NCBI GenBank assembly: GCA_025677815.1
Contig: JAIXMP010000016.1
Coordinates: forward strand, 620,001-684,000
DNA length: 64,000 nt
Source of the DNA: Phascolomyces articulosus
Lineage: Eukaryota > Mucoromycota > Mucoromycetes > Mucorales > Lichtheimiaceae
Direction of reading: 5' to 3'
Position numbers and translations under genes: made by a program
In this document: one piece after another, positions 12,577 to 23,701 of the stretch
How positions within the stretch are numbered: the first letter of the stretch is position 1
Layout: every line of letters begins with the position of its first letter
Notes under the pieces: model-generated
Told to the model about the DNA's origin: nothing
Database searches by the model: none
What the model saw: only the letters and a program-made list of their open reading frames with translations

Positions 12577-12696
12577 ATGTTCAACCCATTTAACATTAAG
12601 TATGTTACCATCAAGTATACAATTGTTCCAGTCCCTCCAGCACCACCAAATGGTCCCTCCAATAGTGGTCCAAAAGGGCCCGGTCCTCGCCGTTAA
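12577..12696 (+). CDS. Putative microprotein, 39 residues, Pro/Gly-rich C-terminus
   Basis: An uninterrupted frame opens with MFNPFNIKYVTIKYTIVPV, continues with PPAPPNGPSN and SGPKGPGPRR, and stops. The leader is CA/CT-rich and free of other ATGs close by, and a TATA-like box lies upstream. The biased two-part composition (beta-prone then Pro/Gly/Arg) is not what random AT-rich DNA gives. No family recognised. It could equally be the last exon of something larger or a non-coding transcript. Confidence 0.3.
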   Translation: MFNPFNIKYVTIKYTIVPVPPAPPNGPSNSGPKGPGPRR

Positions 12697-13330
12697 TTAA
12701 CATAATATATCAAATACAAACTCACAAGCATTTAACAAGACTTGGGGAAAAAATCTCCATGGAGCAGATAAAAAGAAAACCTCGAATCATAAAGAATATT
12801 TCTCATATGATTGTATATTATAAAACGTTTATTACATATATATAATATTTCCTTGTGCATGTAGGGCTCTCTCTTTTTATATTGCTTATTGACAATAATA
12901 AAAAGATCTTTAGTATTTTATTTGACTATAATTAATAACATTACAAATGTGGATGATGATATTGTTGGATTATACTTTTATATAACACTCTAATTGTTAT
13001 TCTATTATATATTATTTGATTCAGATTTGAATGATAATAATATAGCATAATAAGAAAATATTTTTATCCAGTACACTTTATCATATTAAATAACAATACA
13101 ATGAATATTAAATATCCAACAAAGGGAAGACAAATAAGAAGTTCGTAGTAATTTATGTATCGTTTGTAATTTTCTTTTACCCACCATCATCCCATTTAAA
13201 AACTGCCAGAAGGTTTACTTATTATAGTATATTCTCTTTCTTTCGATTTATTAAATCATACTTTTGTGCCATATCCCCCCACCCAAAAAAAAAGAAAAGA
13301 TAGTCTATTAAAAAAAGCAAGAGAAAAAGA
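12697..13330. other. Intergenic, nothing recognised
   Basis: Very AT-rich spacer with several short direct AT repeats; no gene seen. Confidence 0.5.
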
Positions 13331-13340
13331 GTATATAAAT
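13331..13340 (+). promoter_or_regulatory. TATA box ahead of a 34-residue ORF
   Basis: GTATATAAAT, a good TATA match, is followed by a C/T-rich leader. Confidence 0.4.
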
Positions 13341-13490
13341 GCCACACAATTCTATCTGTCGACTCGATTGTTTCTTTAAAAATACCCTTTTGCCCCATTC
13401 CAGTTCATCAACCTTTACATACCATTTCCATCATTAATTTGACTATTTTTTCTCTTACTTCTACTGAACACTGTAACTATTATTATTTTC

Positions 13491-13595
13491 ATGTTACAGA
13501 ACATCCTCCATGTTTCGTTCACTCATCCAGGCAATCTTGTCAGCGATATTCCACCACACTACCCTGGCAAACGTGAACCTGGCCATATACGTTGA
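13491..13595 (+). CDS. Putative microprotein, 34 residues
   Basis: The frame opens MLQNILHVSFTHPGNLVSDI and ends PPHYPGKREPGHIR before TGA. As in the ORF at 12577, a hydrophobic half is followed by a Pro/Gly/basic tail and a TATA box stands upstream. A frame at 13524 in another phase is an alternative. Sequence identity between the two microproteins is too low to call them paralogues. Function unknown. Confidence 0.25.
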   Translation: MLQNILHVSFTHPGNLVSDIPPHYPGKREPGHIR

Positions 13596-14294
13596 TATAT
13601 AAAAATGACAAGTGACATAATTTGAAACAATATGCTGAAGCTTCAATATATATATGCCTCTTCTTTCTTTTCAAATCTATTTTTCTTTGCCATCTATTAC
13701 ATATATTACTACTACTACTACCTACTATCAAGCTTTATAATATTCCTACTGAACCAACAATATGCAAAATATGTACAAGTAAAAAAAAACCTGAACCGGG
13801 GGGCTCAGCATCGCATCATATATGTATGAATCTGTATACACAAACACTCATATTTTATATATCTCCTAAATAATAGTACTAGTGGTTTTATCTGCTGTTA
13901 AACATGACTTATTTTTTTTTTTGGATGTAAATTTCCTTATTATGTTTTTTTGCTTGCACAACAATAGTAATAAACTCGCATTCTATGAACAATTGACAAC
14001 ATTTTTGTAGATAGAAATATAGAGATAGTGACCATAACTACAATTTAACACTATATGAAAACAACACTAATAATAATTTACAGAAGACAGAAAAAAAAAA
14101 TTGCAGCACACTATCAAAAAATATGACCCGAAAATTTTAATAATCATTTTTTATGTTGATTTGGTTTATCTAGAAATTATAACAACAATTTGGGAAAAAA
14201 TCACTTTATGAAAAAAAAATATGTTATAAGGGTTTTTTATATATATAATCTTTCTTTTTTTTAATAATTAATGAATAATTATAAAAGACCCATT
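13596..14294. other. Intergenic / 3' flank of the ATP synthase gene
   Basis: Low-complexity AT-rich sequence with TAC repeats near 13710. The part nearest 14294 should contain the ATP synthase alpha 3'UTR. No gene seen. Confidence 0.5.
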
Positions 14295-16336
14295 TTAAAT
14301 GAAAGCCTTGGTGTGGTTTTCGCAAATATCACGGAGCTTAGCTTCAAGATCCTTGGAAAGGACACCTTGAGCCTTGATTTCTTCAAGAGTAGCCTTTTGT
14401 TCAGATTGGATGTGGCTAATGAAATCCTTTTCCCATTCAACGATACGGTTGACGGGGACCTTATCCAAGAAACCGTTGACACCAGCGAAGACAATGGGAA
14501 CTTGGGTTTCAATGGCCAAAGGAGAGTATTGGGGTTGCTTCAACAATTCGGTCAAACGAGCACCACGGTTCAACAAGAATTGAGTGGAGGCATCCAAATC
14601 AGAACCGAATTGGGCGAAAGCGGCAACTTCACGGTATTGAGCCAAGAAAAGCTTCAATGAACCAGCAACTTGCTTCATGGCCTTGGTTTGGGCAGCGGAA
14701 CCGACACGGGAGACGGACAAACCGACGTTAATGGCGGGACGGATACCCTTAAAGAAAAGTTCAGCTTCCAAGAAAATTTGACCATCAGTAATGGAAATGA
14801 CGTTGGTAGGAATGTAAGCAGAGACATCACCACCTTGAGTTTCACTATAATTATTATTATCCTTATTAGTCTATGATCCTTTTAATTATCTCTAATACAT
14901 TCCATTTCATTTAATAGATAATGCACTTACATGATGGGCAAAGCGGTCATGGAACCGTAACCGAAATCCTTGTTCATCTTGGCAGCACGTTCCAAAAGAC
15001 GGGAGTGAAGGTAGAAGACATCACCAGGGTAAGCTTCACGACCTGGGGGACGACGAAGCAAAAGGGACATTTGACGGTAAGCAACAGCTTGCTTGGACAA
15101 ATCATCAAAAATGATCAAAGAGTGACGACCGTTATCACGGAACCATTCACCGAAAGCGGCACCAGAGAAAGGAGCCAAGTACTGAAGAGGAGCGGCTTCA
15201 GAAGCAGTAGCAGCAACAACGACGGTGTACTTCATGGCATCGTTTTCTTCCAAAGTGCTGACTAATTGGGCAACAGTGGAACGCTTTTGACCGACGGCAA
15301 CGTAGATACAGTACAACTTCTTGGCTTCATCGCTACCGTTGTTCCAGTTCTTTTGGTTAAGAATGGCTTCCAAAGCGACGGCAGTCTTACCGGTTTGACG
15401 ATCACCAATAATCAATTCACGTTGACCACGACCGATAGGGACCATGGAGTCAACAGACTTGATACCAGTTTGCATAGGTTCGTTGACAGAGTGACGGGGC
15501 AAAATACCAGGAGCCTTGACTTGGACACGGGAACGGCCAACGGCTTCCAAAGGACCCTTACCATCAATGGGGTTACCAAGGGCATCGACAACACGACCCA
15601 AGACACCAGGACCGACGGGAACGTCGACAATGGCACCAGTACGCTTGACGGTGTCACCTTCCTTGATCAAACGATCGTTACCGAAAACGACAATACCGAC
15701 GTTGTCAGCTTCCAAGTTAAGGGCCATACCCTATAATTATTTTTTTAATTGTTATATAAAAAGTTAATAAACAATTTTTGACAGGGTAGTAATAGTATAA
15801 TATTGGAGGAGGGGACACCACCAATCCATAAACAACCTGATCCCTTATACACTAGATATAAATATCCTTCGCTCTATTTCTCCATTTTATAAAATTGGTG
15901 TTTGTAATTTACCTTCAAACCGCTGGAGAATTCAACCATTTCTTCGGCTTGACAGTTCTTCAAACCGTAAACACGGGCAATACCGTCACCAATGGACAAT
16001 ACACGACCAGTTTCTTGGAGGTCAGCTTCAGCAGAAGCACCGAGAATACGTTGCTCAAGAACAGAAGAGACTTCTGAGGTAGAGGGCTTAGCAGTAGCAT
16101 AGGTTCTCAAGGCATTAGCGGCAGCAGCACCAGCATTGATGCGCATCTATCATTAAAAAAAAAGGTTATTTTATAATTAATTAATGGCCATGGTTTTTTT
16201 TTCCTCAAATGAGTTCGCGTTTTTTTTGTTTGTTGGTCGAATGAATGGTTTTTATTTCTTTCTTTCTACTCACAGCAGGAGCCTTGGCAAAGGCGGCCAA
16301 AGTAGGGCGTGCAAGACGAGCAGCGTTTCTCAACAT
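14295..16336 (-). CDS. ATP1: Mitochondrial F1F0-ATP synthase subunit alpha
   Basis: Four exons (16336-16274, 16146-15913, 15730-14931, 14844-14295) splice in phase to 548 residues, the normal length. The first exon encodes a basic presequence ([20 protein letters not shown]). Then come the alpha-subunit beta-barrel ([16 protein letters not shown]), the Walker A motif [14 protein letters not shown], the conserved [14 protein letters not shown] and the [20 protein letters not shown] block. The intron before TQGGDVSAY splits the codon of LPI-IETQGG and restores the family sequence exactly. The protein sits in the mitochondrial matrix F1 head with beta subunits. Codon use is strongly C-ending and very biased compared with neighbours, fitting high expression. 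The long opposite-strand frames across this locus are consequences of that bias. Confidence 0.98.
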
Positions 16337-17030
16337 GATGAAAGCACGAAGTGGGCGCTGAATGAAGAGGGGTGGTTGTTTTTTTCTGGGTTGCCTCAAA
16401 AAAATCTCAATGCGAAGTGTTTATAATGTGACTGCTCGTCTGCCAGGGTGCGGATTGCTCGCTGCCAGGGAAACTCGATTTTTTTTTTTTCGTCTCCATC
16501 CAATCCGTTTAGGCTCCTCTCTCTCTCTCTCTCTTCTTTTTTTCTTTATCATTCGAAGAGCGTGTTATGTGTTCTATTGTTGAATAAAAAGTGGAGCAAA
16601 AAAGTGAAGGAATTTTTAAATCATTTAAAACCTATTGCTATGTACATAAAGAATGGCCATATATTCTAGCTATTAGATAAATTACACGAAATACTAAATT
16701 AACAGTAAATTTGACTGTTCTCTCTATTCCATGGCAAAATTTCCTGTCAAATTCGCTATTAAAAATGATGGATGATGATACCTCTTCTTTCAATATAGTG
16801 TATATCGCATATAATAAGATACACATCGTTTTAAATATTTGATATTACATTATATAGTTTTGATATATACCCATCATCCTTTCCCATGTTACCCACTTTC
16901 GCATCTCATATATGAAAAAAAAAAGAATTTATAAAAGATAAATAAACTAAAATTTATTACAGAATCAAAAGTAATTTCGTTACTTTTTTATTTTTAATTT
17001 TTACAGAACTATTTATAAATAACTATATAC
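16337..17030. promoter_or_regulatory. ATP1 upstream region and 3' flank of the methyltransferase gene
   Basis: The first part (16337-16600) is the ATP1 promoter on the minus strand. It holds a 15-16 base direct repeat (16433-16448 and 16456-16470) and a CT tract near 16511-16530. The part beyond about 16640 is AT-rich and carries the 3' end of the methyltransferase transcript. Confidence 0.5.
16433..16470. repeat. Near-perfect direct repeat in the ATP1 promoter
   Basis: TGCTCGTCTGCCAGGG at 16433-16448 recurs as TGCTCGCTGCCAGGG at 16456-16470, differing by one base. It lies about 100 bases upstream of the ATP1 start codon in a locally GC-rich patch, so it is a candidate paired activator site. 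Confidence 0.6.
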
Positions 17031-18674
17031 TTATTTAGCCCATGCAACAGGGTTAGTGCGGTTGTTGATAAGAGCTGCACGATCGAAATCGTTTCTGTTC
17101 TTGTTAGCAACGATTTGGAAACAAGTGGCGCCACCTTGACGGGAGACGATGGTGGACCAAGCAAGGAAGACTTCCCAAACACGGACACTATATAGATGCC
17201 ATGGGACCAATTGTTTAGTTTTTCATTTGCCTTCCATACAACTTCAAATCCCTTATCAAAAAAAAAATAAAAATAAAAATAAAAAAAGAGAAAAAAAAAA
17301 CTTACAGCTTGTCACCATACTTGGAACGCAAAGGTTCCTTATTCTTCATCCAGTTAATATACCATCTTTCCAAAGTAGCGGAGTAGTGAACGCCAACGGT
17401 ATCGATGTTATGGATTTCGAAACCAGCTGTTTCAAGTTGATTAATGTACCAGTTAAGAGGGGTGGAAGCATCAGCACCAGGGAAAATGTACTTGGCCATG
17501 AAAAGGCCCCTAATACAATTTTTTTTGGCGTTAATAAAATCATTGTTCATTATAAAAATAAGGTCATCTGTACATATATGCACGCTATTATCAAAAATAT
17601 ATAAATAAATAGATATACATACCAGATGAAATCTTCGTATTGCCATGTAGCACGGAGACCAGCGACTTGCATGTAGAACAAACCATCATCATCCAAAAGT
17701 TCACGAACATCATGCAAAAAGGTTTGGAAACGACGAATACCAACATGTTCAGCCATTTCAACACAGGTGATCTTATCATACTTGGAACCAGCAGGGAAGT
17801 TACGGAAATCCATACAGACAAGATTAGCCTTATCCTTGATACCTTGTTCCTCGAAACGCTTGTTACCGAATTCAACTTGATTGCGAGACAAACTAACACC
17901 AGTAGATTCACTGTTGTAGTTCTTGGCAGCAAAACCAGTCAAAGTACCCCAACCACAACCAATATCCAAATGCTTTTCACCTTCCTTGAGGTGGACCTTT
18001 TCACAAATCAAACGCATCTTGTTTTCTTGTAACTCTTCCAAAGTTTCACGCTTGTTCTTGTCAGAGATAATACCACTGGTATAAACCATCAAGGGACCCA
18101 AGAAGGCTTCATAAAAGTCATCACCACGATCATAATGATCACGGACTTGGTTTTCATCTTGTTCACGTGAATGCCAGAAAGTTTCGGGTAACCATTGGGT
18201 CAAGAAAAACTTGAACTGACCTAAAGTGAATTGGAAAGCAGCCCAGTCGTGGCGGGCTTCCATGACTTCAAGAGGATCGCCGTTGAAATCGATCTTGCCT
18301 TCAAAGTAGGATTCAAAGAAAAGTTCCATGGGAATCTTGTTACGGCCATAGTAGCTAGCCTTGAGTTCGGGGTCGTGGATAGTAATGTATTCTTCAATAG
18401 GCTTTCCAGGAAGCTGGATACGGTTGCGATAACGCGACGCGAAACGCGAAGTCAGGTACAATGTACAGGCAAGGATGGGTAAGAACAATAAAACAGCCAA
18501 AATCAAGAAGAACCAGAAAGGAAATCCAAGAGTGTAGCTGATATAGGCAGGGACACCAATAGCAACGCTAAAGAACACGCGATTGTCAAAAGTTTGGTTG
18601 CCAGCACCTTGAGCAGGAAGTGTGGCATTCTTGATAGCAGCCCAGGTAGTGGGCTTGTAATTGTCAGTTCCCAT
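17031..18674 (-). CDS. Sphingolipid C9-methyltransferase (cyclopropane-fatty-acid-synthase superfamily)
   Basis: Three exons (18674-17623, 17509-17306, 17187-17031) join in phase to 470 residues. Two N-terminal membrane helices (about residues 30-80) anchor it in the ER. The SAM-binding motif HLDIGCGWGTLTGFAA follows, then ITCVEMAEHVGIRRF and the QYEDFIWGLFMAKYIFPGAD segment typical of fungal sphingolipid C9-methyltransferases. These enzymes methylate C9 of the sphingoid base in glucosylceramide using S-adenosylmethionine. The C-terminus (VWEVFLAWSTIVSRQGGATC) is also family-like. The coding region starts immediately after a good acceptor, so a 5'UTR intron is likely. Confident family call; the exact lipid substrate is inferred. 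Confidence 0.92.
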
Positions 18675-18782
18675 CTAAAGAAAAGGAATGAAAAAAGGTC
18701 ATTTCAATAACTTCCATCTTAACATCTTGACGCGTCTTCATTTGTCAAGTACAGCTTTTTTTTTTAAAAAAAAAAAACTTAC
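18675..18782 (-). other. Probable 5'UTR intron of the methyltransferase gene
   Basis: On the minus strand a GTAAGT donor at 18782 and a TTTCTTTAG acceptor at 18675 bracket 108 bases, with the ATG directly after the acceptor. This matches the usual intron length here. No coding exon is visible upstream, so it would be a leader intron. Confidence 0.55.
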
Positions 18783-19720
18783 CCTTTTTTTATGTAGGTG
18801 TGAGTGGAAGTGGTTGAAAGGAAAAAGAAAGGCGACGTATTTCCCAATTTTTCCGTGTCTTTGTATTTTTATGGATTTTCCCTTCTTCTATGCAGTGTAC
18901 CACCTAAAAAAACCTTATGTTTTTCAAGGAGCGCATTTCAAGTTGGCGATGGCTTTTTTTTTGTTACTCTGCTTCTTTTGTGTATCAATGATAGAGTATA
19001 AATAACAAAAATGATTAACTCATATAAATAACTTCCTTGATATATTGATAAGTGGGGAAAAACCAGTTATTTTCAGTAAATGGATCATATTTTTTACTTT
19101 TCTGTATTGCAATATCAACTGCATCAGTAATAGGCAATAGTATGATATATTATTAGACTAGGGTCCAAGAAGAAGATCCGGTATGGTCGGGCGCCGATCC
19201 AAAATAATAGCCTTGAATGGGCGAAAAACGCACACGTAATAAGTGTTAGAACTATAAAGTACAACTTGCAGTAAGAGAGTGACATAAAGGATATATAATA
19301 CCTTTCTTTTTTTTTTTACCTTTTACTGTCATCAACATAATATATATTGACTTGTGACATACTATGAAACCATATTTCATGTTGATAATATCTTATTAAA
19401 CGCCACAGGTTTCTTTTGATAATATTCTCTTGTAGTAGTTTGATTGATACAAGAACGCGCTTTCATTTTTCTTCTGTCTTGCACTCACACCGACATATTC
19501 ACGCTCAAGCCTCACGCTCCCTTTTTTCGTACAACCTATCTATTTTCTCAACCAACTAAACGCCAAAGAGATAAAACACTTAAGTTTTCTATGCAAAGAA
19601 AGCATTGAATCACCGGCGCGCGCGACCGACTTCTTTTCACAAGCCTGGTCCGGAAGCGGAGCTCCTTGGTACTACTGCCACTTCCGGCGCTTTATTGGCA
19701 GCGGACAAAGAAAACTGGCC
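18783..19720. other. Intergenic with a GC-rich patch
   Basis: Upstream region of the methyltransferase, then AT-rich spacer. From 19600 to 19700 composition switches to GC-rich with alternating CG and an inverted repeat. No clear gene. Confidence 0.5.
19650..19687. promoter_or_regulatory. Inverted repeat in a GC-rich patch upstream of a TATA box
   Basis: CCGGAAGCGG (19650-19659) and CCACTTCCGG (19678-19687) form an inverted pair with one mismatch around an 18-base spacer. A CG-alternating stretch precedes it (19614-19628), and TATATAAATA follows at 19721. The arrangement resembles an upstream regulatory element with its core promoter. Confidence 0.45.
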
Positions 19721-19885
19721 TATATAAATAACTACTTCATTATTTTTACGAATCAGTTTTCTCTCTTTCTTGCTGTTCTTGCTGTTATGAGTGGCATAAA
19801 AAAATTGACAAATGAGTTCTTATTGATTGCCGTTTTAACTAGTACTTTGATAAAAAAATGGGTAGCCGGTGATGGTGTTGAGTAG
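19721..19885 (+). CDS. Putative TATA-led microprotein, 32 residues (ORF 19787-19885)
   Basis: TATATAAATA at 19721 is followed by a C/T-rich leader and an ATG at 19787. The frame opens MSGIKKLTNEFLLIAVLTST, has a short hydrophobic segment, ends LIKKWVAGDGVE and stops at 19885. A possible donor (GTGTTG) near the end leaves open that it is a first exon. No family recognised. Confidence 0.25.
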   Translation, partial: YINNYFIIFTNQFSLFLAVLAVMSGIKKLTNEFLLIAVLTSTLIKKWVAGDGVE

Positions 19886-21624
19886 ACCAAAGAAATAATG
19901 ATAGCAACAAACGATGATACGTTTGTGCTAAGCAAAGCAGTAATAATTATGACCACTGGAATGATAAGAAATGACGTTCACCATGGCTCTTTATTGAGTA
20001 AGAATGGTTCATTTCAATAAGTATATGTTTACTTCTGCATCTTTGTTATTTACGCGTGTGTATTTTTTTTTCGTATCAAACACATAAGTCGCATATTTGT
20101 TTGTCTTTCACTTGTTTGAGAGGAGTTGTCAAATCAGAGATGTTTATAGGAATAGAATGGTTACACAATGACCTCATTGCTTGTCATTATTCATCAATTA
20201 TTACATTTTATATTGATAATGGTTCTAGATGGATGAGATGGATTGAAAGAAATATAAAAACATCTTGTACCTGTATTTTCGATTAGTTCAATATAAAATA
20301 TTATCTTTTTATTCTGTGGTATGAGTTTTATTACTATACATGGTAAAATAGCGAGTAAAAGGAAATCCTGGCTATTGGTTTCATATATATATATACATTC
20401 GCCATGAACAACATGGATCAAAAGATAATTTTTCTGTCAGTTTATTTGGTGGAAAATTTCCTTTATATATTATTTTACTGCTGATGTGGTACGTGCATTA
20501 TATTGCTATGGTTACTTGTACTACTCTATGGTGTTAGTCTTGTAGAGCACATAGGAAGAAGTCAGAACACCTCAGAACATCTCATGTTATTTCAGGATAC
20601 TACAGGACATCTAACGACATTCAGAATATTATAGGGCACGACAGGATTATTTTGATTGCACTAAAAAAAGGGTAGCGTTACATTGCGTGAATTGTAGTCA
20701 ATTCACTTTTGAAAATGTGGTCAGTGCAATTGATAGTGTTGCACCAACAAGGAATTGCCATAAATAATTAAATATGGATATTTGACCACACTCTTGTCCC
20801 TCCTCATGCATCCAGGTCGATCTTGTCTAAATATAAATAACGAAAAAAGAAGATGTATATTTTTATCAGACCAGCACCCAACACCTTCTTCACATATTTT
20901 TCCATCCCCCTTAATTCAAAAAAAAATCTTGCGGCGGTGGAAAAAAAAACTCATATTTCTCCCTTAGAAGGTGATGATTACTCAGGATTCGCTGATATTT
21001 TCAGGGGAACTGTACATGAATATTTTATCACGATCAGCCATAGTGTACACTCTAATTATTTGGTACGTATTTGATTTTTAATATGATTTTCTTACACTTT
21101 TTTTTCACAACATATTCAGACAACAATCGATGTATATAAATTAATAATGTACGACAAGAAAAAGAAGTTCTTTTTTCGGAGTAAACATCATGACAAGAAA
21201 AAAAAGGGAAAATATAACGTTTTGATGGTTATACGATCTACAAAAAAGAAGAAAAAACTCTTTCTTGGTAAATAATAATAATAATAATAAGTTCTGTTAG
21301 TTTATTATCTAAATTCTGAATAATGGCCAATCTACGAATAAGTATTCCTTGACTCTTCTTGGCAAAATATACATGTTTCGAAAGTTTTCTGTATAAAATT
21401 ATTTCTATATCTTTTTTTCTGAGTGAGCATCATGATGGATTTTAAAATGAAATGAAACTTGCATTTGTGCTACAATTACATGCATATATTATTTATACAG
21501 AAACAACAATAATCGAGAAGTGCTACTTAATATAGATTTTTTTTTAGCCAGACGGTTAATAATAATAAATTAAGGGGGGGAAGAACAAGATCTAGCAAAA
21601 GCTTTTGGCACTCCTCAATTGTTG
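19886..21624. other. Intergenic, with a degenerate short repeat
   Basis: AT-rich spacer. At 20561-20656 a degenerate unit around TCAGAACATC recurs about six times. No other structure or gene is evident, although the frame 20853-21074 has mildly protein-like composition. Confidence 0.45.
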
Positions 21625-21635
21625 TATATAAAAAA
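21625..21635 (+). promoter_or_regulatory. TATA box of the esterase gene
   Basis: TATATAAAAAA stands about 215 bases before the ATG at 21843, followed by a strongly pyrimidine-rich leader. Confidence 0.5.
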
Positions 21636-21842
21636 GGGATTCAAGAATATGAAATGACGACAGGCCAACAAAGTATTTTCATCTTTCTTTTGTATTTCTT
21701 TCTTTTTCAATTCCCAATTCCCCGTTCCTTTTATACAAAGTACAGACAAGTTACATACCACTGTCTATATAATTGATTGTTCCAACCATCACTACTACTA
21801 CTCAACAAACATCATACTAAACAGCATTTGTTGTCATCAAAG

Positions 21843-23222
21843 ATGGGAGGACAATACATTTATACTCAGGTCAATAGTTACCAAGTCTTACAACGAGACT
21901 TTTCCACCAATTCAGCAGCAGTGAAATATGCCAATGGCAGTATCCATACCTTTGCAGTTGGTGGACCTTACCAAATTGATGATGCTAGTCATGTCCTTGT
22001 AGGTGATATCTGGCTCTTGGCAGGACAAAGTAACATGCGTGGTAACGCCTTTTATATTGACCCATGGACGGATCCGCCAAGTAAAACCTATCCAGATTAT
22101 GTGGATGATATGATTCATTTATTCCAATCTAATGAAACTTGGGCTAAAGGACAAGAACCAACACATCGACTCGATCAATCCGTAAGACAAGTAGATTATG
22201 ACCTTTCCGATCCAAGTCGGGCCAAGGGTTACTATACCTACCGTGGTGTTTCTCCTGGTATGGCTTTTGCAAAAACTTACAAGGATCTTAATAAGGATGT
22301 CCCTGTGGGCCTTTTGGCAACATCTCACGGAGGAACAACAATGGAACAATGGAGCCCAGATTTGTTAGAAACAACTCAAGATCCGTACAATAATACACTT
22401 TATGGTGCCATGTTGGGTCGTATTGAAAAAGCCACAGGCGGTAGCAATCAAGTCGCTGGTATTTTATGGTATCAAGGTGAATCGGATGCTGGAGATGCAA
22501 CACTTGCTTCAGAATATGAAAATAACCTTGCCTCATGGATTAAAACAACAAGAAGCATTCTCAAAAACGATCTATTACCATTTTTGTACGTCCAAGTTTC
22601 ACGTGTCTTGAGGATTCAAAATGACCAAGACAAGGGATGGAACCAAGTTCGAGAAGCACAACGTTTATTGAATGATAACAGCAACTTTGACAAGAAACGT
22701 ATTGGTGGTGTTGCTAGTATCGATTTAGAAATGGATGATTATATTCATTTATCTGGCAAAGGACAAACCATTGTGGGTCAACGATTAGCGATTGCTGCTA
22801 CAAATGCGTTACGGAATAAAGCAAGCACGACCAGTCCCACTTTTGCTAGTGTCAAGTTTGAACAAAAGAATACAGACACCATTACCAACACGACCAATGT
22901 TGCAGCCATTCAATCGACCTTATTGGTCAAATTCAAAAATGTCAAGGCATGGAAGACACATGGTGAAGATGACGATGGTGTCTATGGTTTTAGTTTACAT
23001 AATAGTAATGGTGATATGTTACCAGTCGTTTTTAAATCCAAAATTCAACAAGACAAGAAAAGTGTTCGCTTGTTTTTGACCTATGATGCACCAAAATTGG
23101 ACACCAATGATGTATTTTTATATTACGGATATGGTATGAATCCTATATGTAATATGGAAACCGTAGATGGCATGGGTTTACTTGCATTTGGACCAGTACC
23201 AGTTCAATTAGAATATCCATAG
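21843..23222 (+). CDS. Sialate O-acetylesterase-like SGNH hydrolase (CE6/SASA fold)
   Basis: A single exon of 459 residues, unlike almost all neighbours. Block I of the SGNH fold is WLLAGQSNMRGNAFY, with the nucleophile Ser in GQSNM. GLLATSHGGTTMEQW and AGILWYQGESDAGDA are the characteristic sialate-O-acetylesterase/carbohydrate-esterase-6 blocks, and the DDYIHLSGKGQTIVGQRLA segment carries the catalytic His. A C-terminal beta-rich domain follows (about 345-459). These enzymes remove O-acetyl groups from sugars, for example plant xylan or sialic acid. No signal peptide is visible at the first ATG; in-frame codons upstream lack another ATG, so it may be intracellular. The lack of introns and bacterial relatives of this family make acquisition by transfer possible. 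Confidence 0.85.
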   Translation: MGGQYIYTQVNSYQVLQRDFSTNSAAVKYANGSIHTFAVGGPYQIDDASHVLVGDIWLLAGQSNMRGNAFYIDPWTDPPSKTYPDYVDDMIHLFQSNETWAKGQEPTHRLDQSVRQVDYDLSDPSRAKGYYTYRGVSPGMAFAKTYKDLNKDVPVGLLATSHGGTTMEQWSPDLLETTQDPYNNTLYGAMLGRIEKATGGSNQVAGILWYQGESDAGDATLASEYENNLASWIKTTRSILKNDLLPFLYVQVSRVLRIQNDQDKGWNQVREAQRLLNDNSNFDKKRIGGVASIDLEMDDYIHLSGKGQTIVGQRLAIAATNALRNKASTTSPTFASVKFEQKNTDTITNTTNVAAIQSTLLVKFKNVKAWKTHGEDDDGVYGFSLHNSNGDMLPVVFKSKIQQDKKSVRLFLTYDAPKLDTNDVFLYYGYGMNPICNMETVDGMGLLAFGPVPVQLEYP

Positions 23223-23701
23223 AATACAAGGAAATAATTTACTTCACTGCTATCTTTTTTGTACATATATATCATTTAATTTTTTTTCCTGTTTGATTGT
23301 TTTTTTTAATTTAATAGTAATTAATAATAATATATGTTTGTGATAGTGAAATGAATGAAATCTAAAGTGGATGGATTGATTGGAATCTGGTTTTTTTTCC
23401 ATTGTTGATGTGAATAGGAAAATAGATATACATAATAATAATAATAATACATAAATATACGAAATGTTTTGTAATAATAATAAAATAAAGATGGACTTAA
23501 AAAATGTATGCTATAATAATATATAAAAACTGGGAATATTTGAAAGGGAAAGGAGAATACTCATAATATGATATAATGAAAAAAGGAATATATGTACGAA
23601 TAAAAGTTACCAATAATTATAAAAGAAGCATAAAGACGAGGGGTAAAGATAATAAATTGAAAGGGAGACATAATGATCAACAGTATACACCTTAAATTTT
23701 T
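23223..23701. other. Convergent 3' region
   Basis: AT-rich, TAA-repeat-containing gap between the esterase and the G-alpha A gene on the other strand. No gene seen. Confidence 0.6.

Noticed and set aside
14271..15736. Long plus-strand open frames across the ATP synthase locus
   Set aside because: They are antisense shadows produced by the strongly biased codons of ATP1; they lack domain patterns and cross the ATP1 exons.
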